Source: Opitutaceae bacterium (GTDB taxonomy: Bacteria; Verrucomicrobiota; Verrucomicrobiia; Opitutales; Opitutaceae). Taken from it: a DNA stretch of 64,000 nucleotides. The stretch covers positions 1 through 64,000 of the forward strand of contig JAUSID010000188.1 of assembly GCA_030648295.1 (NCBI GenBank), read 5' to 3'. A program made the position numbers and the translations under genes. Of the stretch, positions 41,363 through 50,261 are shown in pieces (the stretch's first letter is position 1; each line of letters starts with the position of its first letter). The notes under the pieces are model-generated. The model ran no database searches and was not told the origin of the DNA. It worked only from the letters and a program-made list of their open reading frames with translations.

Positions 41363-43239
41363 CCTTTGCCTGGCCCCATCTTCTCTGGCTGCTGATTGCA
41401 CCCGCGGGTTTGCTCGCGTGGGAGCTCAGCCATCGTCGCAAGGCCGCAGCGGTGAATGTGCATCCGAAAATCATGCGGGTCGAGGCGGGGACAAACCAGG
41501 TGCAACTCGCGCGCGACAACGCACCGCTGCCCACCGGCCCGAAGCCCCGCGTATGGCTTTGCATCGGGCTCGCGCTGGCCGTGGGTGCGCTCGCCCGGCC
41601 GCAGTGGGGCCGGCTCGAGGAGCCGGTGTTCGATCAATCGCGCGAAATCCTGCTCGCGGTGGATTTGTCGCGCTCGATGCTGACACCGGACGTGATGCCA
41701 TCGCGGCTGGACCGGGCAAAACTCCTGATTCAATCGCTGCTCGAAAAACTCGCTGGCGAGCGCGTCGGGCTGGTGGTGTTTGCCGGCACGGCGTTTCTGC
41801 AAAGCCCCTTGAGCGCGGACTATGAGATCCTGCGCGAATTCCTGCCGGCGCTCGGGCCGGATTTCCTGCCGCAAGGGGGTACGAATTATCGCGCCCTGAT
41901 CGACACATCGATCGAGGCCTTCGGCGCCGCGGCGTCAGCCGATCGGTACTTGATCGTGTTGAGCGATGGCGAGGCGACGGATGAGGATTGGAAATCGCGC
42001 GTCGACGAATTGAAGAAAAAGAACATCCGGGTGATCGGGCTCGGCGTGGGCACCGCGGGCGGCGCGATGATTCCGGATGGCACCGGCGGATTCGTGAAAG
42101 ACGAACGTGGGGCCGTGGTACTTTCAAAGCTCGAGAGCGGCACGCTGACAGAACTCGCCCAATCCACTTCCGGCGCGTATCGCGACGCGAGCAGCTGGGT
42201 GGATCTCGCGGTTTTGCTGAAAGAAACCGTGGAAACGGGGCAGAAGGGCCAGTTCGTGGAAAAGAACACGATCCGGCTGGTCGAACGATTCCAGTGGCCG
42301 CTGGCGTTCGGCGTCTGGTGCCTGTTCGTGAGCCTGTGCTACGAATTTCCAGTGCGGCCGCGGCCGCGCGCGATACCTCTGAATAGCGGAAACCGGAAAG
42401 CGGACACCGGAAAGATCGCAGTGGCCGCGGTGATCGCTCTCTTGGTGTCCGGTTTCGCGTATCCGGTATCCGGTTTTGCGGCCGCCACCATTGCCAAACC
42501 CCCGCCGCTAAACGTGAGCCCGCCGGCGGCGGCACCGGCCGACCCGACCGCGCTGGCGAAAATTGTCACGCGATTGTCGGCGGCGGACAACCGCAGCGCG
42601 CGCGACTGGGCGGAGCTGGCGCGCGAAACGGTAACCTGGGGATCGCAGTTGAAATCGGCGCAACAAACCGTGCCCGAGGGTCCGGTGCGTGATGCCCTCG
42701 CCGCCGTCGATCTCGGTTCGAAACTCGATGCGAAAACCGCGGACTGGTCGAAGTTGCGCGAGGATCTCGAGGCGTTGCTGAAAAAGCCGGACGAACAGAA
42801 ACAGGAAAACAAGCAGGACCAGCAGCAGCAAAAGCAGGATCAGCAGAACCAGGACCAGAATCAGAACAGCGATCAGAAGCAGCAATCGCAGCAGAACCAG
42901 TCCTCGGACCCGCAAAAGGGCCAGCCGAACAAGGAGCCGGAGACGCCGAACGAGAATCCTTCGGAGCAGAACAAATCGCCCGAGGAGCAGAAGCCGCCCG
43001 GCGAATCGGCGTTCGGTGACATGAAGCAAAAAGAACCCCCGCCTCCGCCGCCCGGTGACACGCAGAAGGTCGGCGGCGCACCGGAGAAAAAAGAGGAGGC
43101 CACCGAACCGCCGGATCCGGCGCTGGCGTTGCCGCTGCAAAAACTCGAACAACTCAAGAACCAGGATTCACCGGCGCAGCTCTTCCAGCTGATGGAAGGC
43201 GAGAAGAAGCCGGCGAAAAAAGCGGGGAAAGATTGGTGA
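41359..43239 (+). CDS. VWA-domain membrane protein with Gln-rich tail (BatB/BatC-like)
   Basis: A 626-residue protein. It has N-terminal helices, then a VWA domain with AVDLSRSMLTPDVMPSRL (MIDAS DxSxS), a membrane helix near 315-335, and a long low-complexity tail very rich in Gln, Asn, Lys, Pro and Glu (about 475-600). The middle (about residues 343-374) is encoded by an in-frame word array (42386-42479) that itself encodes a hydrophobic stretch VAAVIALLVSGFAYPVSGFA. The tail corresponds to the place where BatC is a separate gene in other genomes. It overlaps BatA by ATGA. Confidence 0.88.
   Translation: MTFAWPHLLWLLIAPAGLLAWELSHRRKAAAVNVHPKIMRVEAGTNQVQLARDNAPLPTGPKPRVWLCIGLALAVGALARPQWGRLEEPVFDQSREILLAVDLSRSMLTPDVMPSRLDRAKLLIQSLLEKLAGERVGLVVFAGTAFLQSPLSADYEILREFLPALGPDFLPQGGTNYRALIDTSIEAFGAAASADRYLIVLSDGEATDEDWKSRVDELKKKNIRVIGLGVGTAGGAMIPDGTGGFVKDERGAVVLSKLESGTLTELAQSTSGAYRDASSWVDLAVLLKETVETGQKGQFVEKNTIRLVERFQWPLAFGVWCLFVSLCYEFPVRPRPRAIPLNSGNRKADTGKIAVAAVIALLVSGFAYPVSGFAAATIAKPPPLNVSPPAAAPADPTALAKIVTRLSAADNRSARDWAELARETVTWGSQLKSAQQTVPEGPVRDALAAVDLGSKLDAKTADWSKLREDLEALLKKPDEQKQENKQDQQQQKQDQQNQDQNQNSDQKQQSQQNQSSDPQKGQPNKEPETPNENPSEQNKSPEEQKPPGESAFGDMKQKEPPPPPPGDTQKVGGAPEKKEEATEPPDPALALPLQKLEQLKNQDSPAQLFQLMEGEKKPAKKAGKDW
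42386..42479. repeat. Word array inside the BatB-like gene
   Basis: Left arm GCGGAAACCGGAAAGCGGAC with ACCGGAAAG words (42386-42415), right arm GGTGTCCGGTTTCGCGTATC and CGGTATCCGGTTTTGCG (42445-42479). Words match those of the intergenic array at 23248-23392. The frame stays open through it. Confidence 0.75.
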
Positions 43240-43324
43240 AGGCGATGTGTTTCAATTTGGAGAGCAATGACGTGATGTCAGTCGAAGCGGCGCGGCCAAC
43301 GCGTCGCATCGTTGGGCGATCGCT

Positions 43325-43383
43325 GTGGCACGGGCGTCCCGCCTGTGGATTTGCAAGTGGCATGGGCGTCCCGCCCATGATGG
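43325..43383. repeat. Two degenerate family A palindromes
   Basis: GGCACGGGCGTCCCGCCTGT and GGCATGGGCGTCCCGCCCAT, 32 bp apart, in the 206-bp gap before batD. They lie in an open frame that could extend the BatD start upstream, so the annotated start must be placed downstream of them. Confidence 0.75.
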
Positions 43384-43445
43384 GGAGGCGCTGCGCGCCG
43401 TCCACGGGCTCGGTGCCACGTTCTTACCGCTGGCGGACGCGCTTC

Positions 43446-45923
43446 ATGACCGGACTGTTCCTCGTGTTCGCCGCGTTGGTGCAGGCCCAGTCGGTCCGCT
43501 GGGAGACGGATGCGAACACGCCGAACACGGTGCAACTCGTGTTCGAGGATTGCGCGCCGGAGGGGCAGCCCGACTTGCCCGCGATCCAGGGGGCGACGCT
43601 CACGTTCGTCGGCGATTCCCAGAACATGAGCATGATCAACGGCGCCTTCTCGCGCTCGGTCACGTACTCCTACCTCGTGCGCACGCGCCAGAGCGCACCG
43701 ATGCAGATTCCGGGTTTCACGGTGAAGACAAACAAGGGCGTGTTGCGCGTGCCGGCGTTCAACCTCGCGGCGCCCAGCGTGTCGCTCGAGTCGGTGGCCA
43801 GTTCCAAGCTGACGCCGGAGCGAACGAAGGTGTGGGCCGGCGAAGTCTTCGGGCTCACCTACGAGTTGTCGGCGTCGCGCCGCACGAATCCGCAGGTCAA
43901 CCAGACCTTCGACTGGACGGCGGCGCCGCTGGTCGCGGAGGACTGGTCGAAGCCCGAGGTGACCGAGGCGATGGTCAACGGTGAACGGCGGCTGCAGGTC
44001 GTGTATCGCACGCGCGCGGCGGCGAAGACGCCGAACACGATCAAATTGGAAGCGGCGCGTCACCTGCTGAACATCCAGACGGGTACCGTTGGCTTCGGTT
44101 TTCTTTCGCAGCCGCGGATGGAACCGGTGTCAGTGACCTCGGACCAGCCGGTGATTGATGTGCGGCCGTTGCCGCCGTCGCCGGCCGGCTTCACCGGTGC
44201 GGTCGGAGAGTTCAAGCTGGTTTCAAAAGTGGTCCCGGAAAAGGCCGCAGTCGGCGAACCCGTGACCTGGACACTCGAGCTCAGCGGCACGGGCAACTGG
44301 CCGGACATTCCGGGGCTCCCCGCGCGCGAAGTCTCGAACGATTTTCAGGTCGTGCAACCGAAGGCCAAGCGCACGCCGGTCGAGGGAAAGTTGTTCGACG
44401 TGACGATGGCCGAGGACGTGGTGCTCGTGCCGACGAAAGCCGGCAATTACACGCTCGGGCCGATCACGTTCAACTACTTCGACCCCAAGAGCGGCACTTA
44501 CAAGACCCTGACCTCGCCGCGCACGACGCTGGCCATCACGCCGCCGCATGCGCCGCAGTTCAGCGTCACGCCGCCGGTTGCCACCGCGACCCAGCCTCCC
44601 GGCGGCATTCCGGAAGAATCGTCGGCCGCCGAGCGCGGTTCGGGTATTCGTGGTCCGGTGACGGCGCCGTCACCACCGGCCGGCATCCCGCGCGATCCGC
44701 TGGCCGGCCTGGCCACGTCGGCGACGCCGCTCACGGCCGGCACGGTCGTCCTCTGGTCGCTCGCACCCTTCGCCGCGTGGTTGTTGTTCTGGTTCGCGCT
44801 GGCGGTACGGCGGGCGAAGCGGACGGATCCACTTCGCCCGCGCCGCGAGGCACGCCTGCGCATGGTGAAAACGATCGGGGAAATCGCCGGCGCCGACGAG
44901 GCGGACCGGCGGTCTTTGCTGCTCGCGTGGCAACATGACACCGCAGTGATCTGGCAGCTTTCGCATGCCGCACCGCCGGCGCGTGCGCTGGAGGATCCAG
45001 CTTGGGCGAAGTTGTGGACCGAGGCGGATCGCGCGCTTTATGGCGCGAAGGCACCGCTGCCATCGGACTGGGCCGCCCGGGCACAGGAGGCGGTATTCAA
45101 CAAACGAATCCCAGGCTTCAAGGTCTGGCGACTCTTCCTCCCGCAGAACCTCATGCCGTTCGCCGCCGTCCTCGCCGTGGGCACGGCGATGCTCGTCCAG
45201 GCCATCGCGGCCGAGTCGTCGACGAAAACCGATCCGCTCGCCGCGTATCGCAGCGCGGATTTCGCGACCGCAGAAAAATTATGGCGGACACGGCTCGTCG
45301 CAGCGCCCACCGACTGGATTGCGCGGCACAATCTCGCGCTCGCCCTCGCGCAGCAGGACCGGCCCGGAGAATCTGCGGCGCATGCGGCGGCCGCCTTCGT
45401 GCAGCATCCGCGCGACCCGTCGGTGCAATGGCACCTCCGGCTGGCCGCGGAGCGGGCGGGTTTTGCCCCGGCTGATCTGGCGGTGTTTTTGACCGATGGA
45501 CCGTTGCCCGCGGTCGCCGCGAAGGCTTCGCCCGCCGTTTGGCAGCGCACGATCATTGGCGCCGCGGTCGTGATCGCACTCGCGCTGGGATTGATGCTCG
45601 CGAACGCGTATGGCCGGCGACGCCGGCCGCTTTACTGGTTCGCGACTGTTCTCATCGCCCTCGGAGTCATCAGCGGAACGGCGGCCGCCACGGGCTGGCA
45701 CGCGTATGGCATCGCCGCAGACGCGCGAGCGGTCATTGTTCCGCGCAACGGCACGCTCCGCTCGATTCCAACGGAGGTGGACACCTCGCAAAAGACGACG
45801 GTGCTCGCCGCGGGATCGATCGCGATCGCGGACAAAACCTTCCTCGGCTGGGCGCGGATTGCCTTCGAGAACGGCCAGACCGGTTGGGTACGAAGCGAGG
45901 AACTGGTGCCGATTTGGAAGTAG
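43446..45923 (+). CDS. BatD-like protein with TPR and SH3-like C-terminus
   Basis: An 825-residue protein. The start at ATG 43446 gives a signal peptide (MTGLFLVFAALVQA-QSVRW); the longer frame upstream encodes family-A repeats. The first half is BatD-like with repeated immunoglobulin-type segments (RQSAPMQIPGFTVKTNKGVL, LTPERTKVWAGEVFGLTYEL). A membrane helix follows near 435-455, then a charged cytoplasmic part, further helices, and a TPR-like stretch (AAYRSADFATAEKLW). The last 65 residues (GTLRSIPTEVDTSQKTTVLA to WVRSEELVPIW) look like an SH3-type domain, as in TPR-BatE proteins. BatD and BatE parts therefore seem fused in one chain. Confidence 0.8.
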   Translation: MTGLFLVFAALVQAQSVRWETDANTPNTVQLVFEDCAPEGQPDLPAIQGATLTFVGDSQNMSMINGAFSRSVTYSYLVRTRQSAPMQIPGFTVKTNKGVLRVPAFNLAAPSVSLESVASSKLTPERTKVWAGEVFGLTYELSASRRTNPQVNQTFDWTAAPLVAEDWSKPEVTEAMVNGERRLQVVYRTRAAAKTPNTIKLEAARHLLNIQTGTVGFGFLSQPRMEPVSVTSDQPVIDVRPLPPSPAGFTGAVGEFKLVSKVVPEKAAVGEPVTWTLELSGTGNWPDIPGLPAREVSNDFQVVQPKAKRTPVEGKLFDVTMAEDVVLVPTKAGNYTLGPITFNYFDPKSGTYKTLTSPRTTLAITPPHAPQFSVTPPVATATQPPGGIPEESSAAERGSGIRGPVTAPSPPAGIPRDPLAGLATSATPLTAGTVVLWSLAPFAAWLLFWFALAVRRAKRTDPLRPRREARLRMVKTIGEIAGADEADRRSLLLAWQHDTAVIWQLSHAAPPARALEDPAWAKLWTEADRALYGAKAPLPSDWAARAQEAVFNKRIPGFKVWRLFLPQNLMPFAAVLAVGTAMLVQAIAAESSTKTDPLAAYRSADFATAEKLWRTRLVAAPTDWIARHNLALALAQQDRPGESAAHAAAAFVQHPRDPSVQWHLRLAAERAGFAPADLAVFLTDGPLPAVAAKASPAVWQRTIIGAAVVIALALGLMLANAYGRRRRPLYWFATVLIALGVISGTAAATGWHAYGIAADARAVIVPRNGTLRSIPTEVDTSQKTTVLAAGSIAIADKTFLGWARIAFENGQTGWVRSEELVPIWK

Positions 45924-46042
45924 CCGGATCGACTTGCGTAGCGGGGAGCGCCAGCGAGCCGATGTTGATGGCTGCTGCCGCCCCTGCCGATTCGATGAAG
46001 CACCTGCTTCACCGAAACGGCAAGCGAGCGTCCTGTTACTTC

Positions 46043-46603
46043 TCAACGCCGCGGGAATTCGAACCGTTGCGTCTTTCGGACCATCCGCGCCATCGACTCC
46101 TCCGGGTTCAACCCGAGCACGCGCTCCAGTTTCACCCACGCCAGCGCTTTTGACTCGTTCGAGACGACCAATGGCGCTGACTCATCCGCCTCGAACATGA
46201 AACGCAGGTCGTAGTGGTAATGCGCCGGGTCCGCTTGGCGTGCCGGAATCAAATGCCGGTCGACGTCGAAAACCTCAACCGACACCGGACGAAGTCGCGT
46301 CAGTCCGCTTTCCTCCTTCGCTTCCTTTCGAGCCACTGCCAGCAGATCGGGATCACTGTCGGCGTGTCCACCGAGTTGCAGCCACTTCTCCAGTTTGAGG
46401 TGGTGCGTGAGCAAGGTGCGCGATCGCGCGGTATTCACGATCCAGGCCGAGCCGGTGAGATGACCCAGAACGCACGAACGAAGCAGGCAGTCGGCGTGTG
46501 CCTCCACAAACGCGATCGTGTCCGCCGTCATCGCCGCTTCGTGGGGATCCAGCACGCGCCAGGCATGGGAACGAAGCAGCGCGAGGACGGATTGCCGATG
46601 CAT
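46043..46603 (-). CDS. Nudix hydrolase
   Basis: A 186-residue protein with a Nudix box GGHADSDPDLLAVARKEAKEESGL at about 87-110. The usual Glu near the start of the box is replaced by Asp, but the REUXEE core is close (RKEAKEES), so activity is plausible. Preceding LKLEKWLQLGGH marks the family strand. Such enzymes hydrolyse nucleoside diphosphates linked to another moiety; the substrate is not predictable. It lies 24 bp downstream of the LOG gene on the same strand, so they may be co-transcribed. Confidence 0.88.
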   Translation of the reverse strand: MHRQSVLALLRSHAWRVLDPHEAAMTADTIAFVEAHADCLLRSCVLGHLTGSAWIVNTARSRTLLTHHLKLEKWLQLGGHADSDPDLLAVARKEAKEESGLTRLRPVSVEVFDVDRHLIPARQADPAHYHYDLRFMFEADESAPLVVSNESKALAWVKLERVLGLNPEESMARMVRKTQRFEFPRR

Positions 46604-46627
46604 TTTTCCGCTGAGATCGCGTTTCGC

Positions 46628-47209
46628 TCAACGGGTCTCGAACCACTTCGGGTCAGCGCTGACGCCGGTCGCGGCTTCGATCTGGTCGAACACTCCGCTC
46701 GCGGTGGTCGCGACGCGATAGAGCTCCAGGTTCGACGGTTTGAAGAAATTCTCCCGCAGCATCCGCTCGAACAACCGCAGCAGTTCGTCGTAGAAGCCAT
46801 CCTGGTTGAAGAACACGCACGGTTTTTTCACCACGTCGAGCTGCCGCAGGGTGAGGATTTCCATGATCTCCTCCAGCGTGCCCCAGCCGCCGGGCAGCGC
46901 GACAAACGCGTCCGCGCGCGTTTCCATCAGCAGCTTCCGTTCGCGCATGGTGATGACGGTGACGAGCTCGTCCGCGTCGGTGTAGGCGAGCTCGCGCGCC
47001 TTCATGAACTCGGGGATCACGCCGATGACGCGGCCGCCATTTTGTTTCACCGCACGGGCCACCGCGCCCATGGCGCCGGTCTTGCCGCCGCCGTACACGA
47101 GGCCCCAGCCCCGCAAGACCATTTCGCGCCCGAGCTCCGCGGCCGCCGCATAATACTTGGGGTCCAGTCGATCGCTGGAGGCGCAGTAGACGCAGAGGAG
47201 TTTCGTCAT
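46628..47209 (-). CDS. LOG-family protein (cytokinin riboside 5'-monophosphate phosphoribohydrolase-like)
   Basis: A 193-residue protein. The start at 47209 (MTKLLCVYCASS) matches the usual family N-terminus. GWGLVYGGGKTGAMGAVARAV binds phosphate and the signature PGGWGTLEEIMEILTLRQL (PGGxGTxxE, about 109-117) marks the LOG/TIGR00730 family. These proteins remove ribose 5-phosphate from purine nucleotides. It is divergent from gluQ; a 21-bp palindrome lies between. Confidence 0.92.
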   Translation of the reverse strand: MTKLLCVYCASSDRLDPKYYAAAAELGREMVLRGWGLVYGGGKTGAMGAVARAVKQNGGRVIGVIPEFMKARELAYTDADELVTVITMRERKLLMETRADAFVALPGGWGTLEEIMEILTLRQLDVVKKPCVFFNQDGFYDELLRLFERMLRENFFKPSNLELYRVATTASGVFDQIEAATGVSADPKWFETR

Positions 47210-47307
47210 GATGGCGGCAGCCCCGAATGGACACGAATCGCGCCGGATTTCCAGCATCTGTTCGTTGCTTCTGACCTGTTTCCCGCGCAGAGCGCGCCGA
47301 CTCCATT

Positions 47308-47328
47308 TTAACGTATTACGTTAAAACC
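47308..47328. promoter_or_regulatory. Perfect 21-bp AT-rich palindrome between LOG and gluQ
   Basis: Arms TTTTAACGTA and TACGTTAAAA separated by a single T. Its AT content contrasts with the surrounding GC-rich sequence. It looks like an operator for a dimeric repressor and lies 99 bp upstream of the LOG start and 141 bp upstream of gluQ. No regulator gene is next to it. Confidence 0.65.
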
Positions 47329-47468
47329 GGCCGGGCGGGGCCGAAGCGAATTCGCGCCAATAGCGCGGCCGGCAAGACGCGGGCACCATGAACGGTTGCC
47401 GTTCTACTGTTTTGCTTCGCCGGTAGCTTTCCTGTGGGCTGTCTGGTGTCGCTGCGTCTCCTGCTCCC

Positions 47469-48323
47469 TTGCACCCTGCTCCTGAAATCTATCGTGGTCG
47501 GCTTGCCCCCTCCCCCACGGGGCACCTTCATCTGGGGCACGCGCGCACCTTCTGGATCGCGGCGGAACGCGCCCGCGCGGCCAGCGGCGTGCTGTTGCTA
47601 CGCAACGACGATCTCGATCGCGCACGGTGCCGGCCGGAGTTTGTCGTCGCGATGCAGGAGGATTTGCGCTGGCTCGGGCTGAACTGGGATGGTCCGATGA
47701 TTGCGCAAAGCGCGCGGATTCCACGCCACCGCGCGGCGCTCGAACAGCTGCACGCCGCGAAATTGATTTTCCCATGTCACCGCTCGCGTCGCGACGTGCA
47801 GGAGGCCGCTGGCGCTCCGCACGAAGGGCCCGGCGCACTGGACGACGAACCGGTTTACCCGCGCAAATTCCGTCCGCCACCGGATGCGCCGCTGCCGCCG
47901 CTGACGGAACCGATCGCGGTGAACTGGCGATTTCGCGTACCCGACGACGAGACGATTCATTTTGCCGATGGCGCGGCCGGAATGAAGCAGGCGATCGCGG
48001 GCCAGGATTTTGGTGACTTCCTCGTCTGGAGAAAGGACGACACGCCGGGCTACCAACTGGCGACGACGGTCGACGACGCCGAACTCGGTATCACCGAAGT
48101 CGTGCGCGGTGCGGACCTCATTCAAAGCACCTTTCGCCAACTGCTGCTGTTTCGCGCACTCGGCTGGACGCCGCCGGCTTTTTACCACGCGCCGCTCATG
48201 CGGGACGAAAAAGGTGAACGGCTCGCAAAGCGGCATGACGCGCTGGCATTGCGGACGCTGCGCGCACAGGGAAAATCGCCTGAGGAGGTGCGGCGGCTGT
48301 TCGATCCTGAGCTCGAGCGCTAG
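47469..48323 (+). CDS. gluQ: Glutamyl-Q tRNA(Asp) synthetase
   Basis: A 284-residue protein with the class I synthetase motifs: RGRLAPSPTGHLHLGHARTFW (HIGH equivalent HLGH at about 20-23) and ERLAKRHDA in the KMSKS position (about 254). It lacks the C-terminal anticodon-binding domain of GluRS, which defines the YadB/GluQ group that puts glutamate on the queuosine of tRNA-Asp. The usual zinc-site Cys are reduced to one (FPCHRSRRD). Translation seems to start at TTG 47469; no ATG fits. Confidence 0.9.
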   Translation: MHPAPEIYRGRLAPSPTGHLHLGHARTFWIAAERARAASGVLLLRNDDLDRARCRPEFVVAMQEDLRWLGLNWDGPMIAQSARIPRHRAALEQLHAAKLIFPCHRSRRDVQEAAGAPHEGPGALDDEPVYPRKFRPPPDAPLPPLTEPIAVNWRFRVPDDETIHFADGAAGMKQAIAGQDFGDFLVWRKDDTPGYQLATTVDDAELGITEVVRGADLIQSTFRQLLLFRALGWTPPAFYHAPLMRDEKGERLAKRHDALALRTLRAQGKSPEEVRRLFDPELER

Positions 48324-48382
48324 CCCACGGTCGCGTTTTGTCCGTGTCACGGCGGCCTTCAGCCGTATATCTCGATGCCATC

Positions 48383-48910
48383 ATGCGCGCCAAGATCGGA
48401 GTCCTGAACATTTCGGATCGGGCCAGCGCCGGCGTCTATGAGGACACGCCAGGCAAGGCGTGCGTCGCGTTGTTGCGCGAGTGGCTGGTGACCGAATTCG
48501 ACGTCGATTACCGGGTCATTCCGGACGAGCGCGCGATCATCGAGGGCGAATTGCGGCGGATGGCCGATGACGTGGACTGCTGCCTCGTAGTCACGACAGG
48601 AGGAACGGGGCCGGCCGCGCGCGATGTGACGCCCGAAGCCACGGCGGCGGTCTGTGAGAAAATGATGCCGGGATTCGGCGAACAGATGCGGGCCACGTCG
48701 CTCAAGTACGTTCCGACGGCGATTTTGTCGCGGCAAACGGCGGGCATCCGCGGCCGCACGCTGATCGTGAATCTGCCGGGACGGCCCAAGGCCATTCGCG
48801 AAAATCTCGAGTCCGTCTTCCCCGCGATCCCGTATTGCATCGATTTGATCGGCGGCCCCCGGCTCGAAACGAACGAGTCCGTGATGAAGGTGTTTCGGCC
48901 GAAAGCGTAG
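48383..48910 (+). CDS. Molybdopterin adenylyltransferase-like (MogA/MoaB) protein
   Basis: A 175-residue protein beginning MRAKIGVLNISDRASAGVYED. The signature CLVVTTGGTGPAARDVTPEAT (about 71-91) is the MoCF-biosynthesis motif that binds molybdopterin, and LPGRPKAIRENLESVFPAIPYCIDL follows as usual. It adenylates molybdopterin before metal insertion. No other molybdenum cofactor gene is nearby. The ATG at 48383 is used because the family N-terminus begins there. Confidence 0.9.
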   Translation: MRAKIGVLNISDRASAGVYEDTPGKACVALLREWLVTEFDVDYRVIPDERAIIEGELRRMADDVDCCLVVTTGGTGPAARDVTPEATAAVCEKMMPGFGEQMRATSLKYVPTAILSRQTAGIRGRTLIVNLPGRPKAIRENLESVFPAIPYCIDLIGGPRLETNESVMKVFRPKA

Positions 48911-49029
48911 CGAGGCTCCGCCTCAGACCAAGGACCAGAGACCAATGGGCGGGTTTGCGACGCGACCGGAATTGAACGAAGTTAGAACCGCTCGAAAGTC
49001 GGAACGCCAGCCGTCAACCCAGGACCGCC

Positions 49030-49374
49030 ATGCCCTATCTCAAAATCCAGACCAATCTCCCGCTGGGCAAAAAAGCCGAACGGACGATTCTCAAACACGC
49101 CTCGATCCTCGTGGCCGAGCAACTGGAGAAGCCGGAGAGTTTCGTCATGGTCGCGGTGCAACCGGACACGCCGATGCTGTTTGCCGGGAGTGACGATCCG
49201 GTTGCATTTCTCGAGTTGAAAGCCGTGGGCCTGCCCGCCCGCCGCACGAAGGATCTTTCCGAGGCGCTTTGCCAGTTAATCGAAGGCCATCTCGGCATCC
49301 CCCGTGATCGCGTATACGTGAAATTCATCGACGTGAAGGGCAGCATGTGGGGCTGGAAGGGAGATACGTTTTGA
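49030..49374 (+). CDS. MIF-like tautomerase family protein
   Basis: A 114-residue protein that begins MPYLKIQTN, giving the N-terminal catalytic Pro of the tautomerase/MIF superfamily after Met removal. The later parts ASILVAEQLEKPESFVMVAVQPD and GIPRDRVYVKFIDVKGSMWGWKGDTF match MIF-related proteins of bacteria and plants. They form trimers and tautomerise phenylpyruvate-type substrates in vitro; physiological roles in bacteria are unclear. A purine-rich word array starts at its stop codon. Confidence 0.88.
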   Translation: MPYLKIQTNLPLGKKAERTILKHASILVAEQLEKPESFVMVAVQPDTPMLFAGSDDPVAFLELKAVGLPARRTKDLSEALCQLIEGHLGIPRDRVYVKFIDVKGSMWGWKGDTF

Positions 49375-49450
49375 GAAGTGAAAGTGAAAGTGAGAGTGAG
49401 AGGGAGGGTGAGAGGGAGGGTGAGAGGGAGAGTGAACTTGAGAGGGTGAG
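49373..49450. repeat. Purine-only word array (GTGAGAGGGAGG words)
   Basis: Imperfect units of GTGAAA, GTGAGA and GAGGGAGG with almost no pyrimidine other than T on this strand. No clear inverted arm follows, unlike the other arrays. The same words occur at 58979-59007. Confidence 0.8.
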
Positions 49451-49507
49451 ACGCCATTTTCGGAAGCGGGCCCGGTCGCGTGGCAGCTGAGAATATTCGG
49501 CCCGATC

Positions 49508-49578
49508 AACCACGGATTTCACGGATCGGCACGGATGCGTGCATTGTTTCTCCGTGCTGATCCGTGTGATCCGTGGTT
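49508..49578. repeat. Inverted word repeat (CACGGAT / ATCCGTG words)
   Basis: Left arm AACCACGGATTTCACGGATC with GGCACGGAT, right arm TCCGTGCTGATCCGTGTGAT with CCGTGGTT, enclosing a short loop. Related to 16817-16881 and to the outer arms of 25517-25783. The gap 49375-49814 contains this repeat and the purine array; I see no gene in it. Confidence 0.75.
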
Positions 49579-49814
49579 AAGAGATCTGCTCTTCGCGCTC
49601 GTGGCGGCGGCGGTGCGTTGCGGATGATCCGGCCTCGAGCTGGAGGCGCATCACTCGCGGCGAAGCGAACGACCACGAACAGGGGAACCACAGCGACGAG
49701 GAACTGCCCGGCTTGCGAACGGCCGGATTGTTTGCCACTAGTCATTTCCTTCCGGGCCTCGCCTCGACATTTTCACCGCGAGGTTCCGCCCGTCCCAATG
49801 ACTCCCCCACTCTT

Positions 49815-50261
49815 ATGATCAATTACTCCGCCCCCGACCTCAAACAGCATCCCCCGCGCAGCGTGCACGTGCGCATCGGCGGCTTCGCCCACCTGGGCCG
49901 GCTCCTCGACAAGGGGCGAGCAGTCGCGGCCGGCAAAAACGGCGACTACAAGTACAACTGCCCGCTCGACCGGAATTTCTTCGAATTCACGGGGATTGAT
50001 CACGAAGCAATGTTCGCCGAGATCAAAACGGGGAAATCGGATACGGAGATGCTGGCCTGGGTTCGCGCCAATACGAAACGGACGACGCCGGAAATCTGGG
50101 CATGGTCGACCTGGCTCGAACAGCACGGGCCGGGCGGTGCGGCCGGCCACGAATGGGTGGCCGAGACGATCAAGGCCAACGCCGGCGACCGCGACGATAT
50201 CCGCGCGTTCGCCGACCTGCTCGATCTCGACGACTACGTGAGCTTCGGCGGCCAGGGCTGA
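49815..50261 (+). CDS. DUF5069-domain protein
   Basis: A 148-residue soluble protein beginning MINYSAPDLKQHPPRSVHVRIGGFAHLGRLLDKGRA, the typical opening of the DUF5069 family often found in Verrucomicrobia and other bacteria. LDRNFFEFTGIDHEAMFAEIKTGKSDTEMLAWVR follows. Length is normal for the family. No enzymatic function is established. The stop codon is followed directly by two terminator-like hairpins shared with the convergent MazG-like gene. Confidence 0.85.
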   Translation: MINYSAPDLKQHPPRSVHVRIGGFAHLGRLLDKGRAVAAGKNGDYKYNCPLDRNFFEFTGIDHEAMFAEIKTGKSDTEMLAWVRANTKRTTPEIWAWSTWLEQHGPGGAAGHEWVAETIKANAGDRDDIRAFADLLDLDDYVSFGGQG

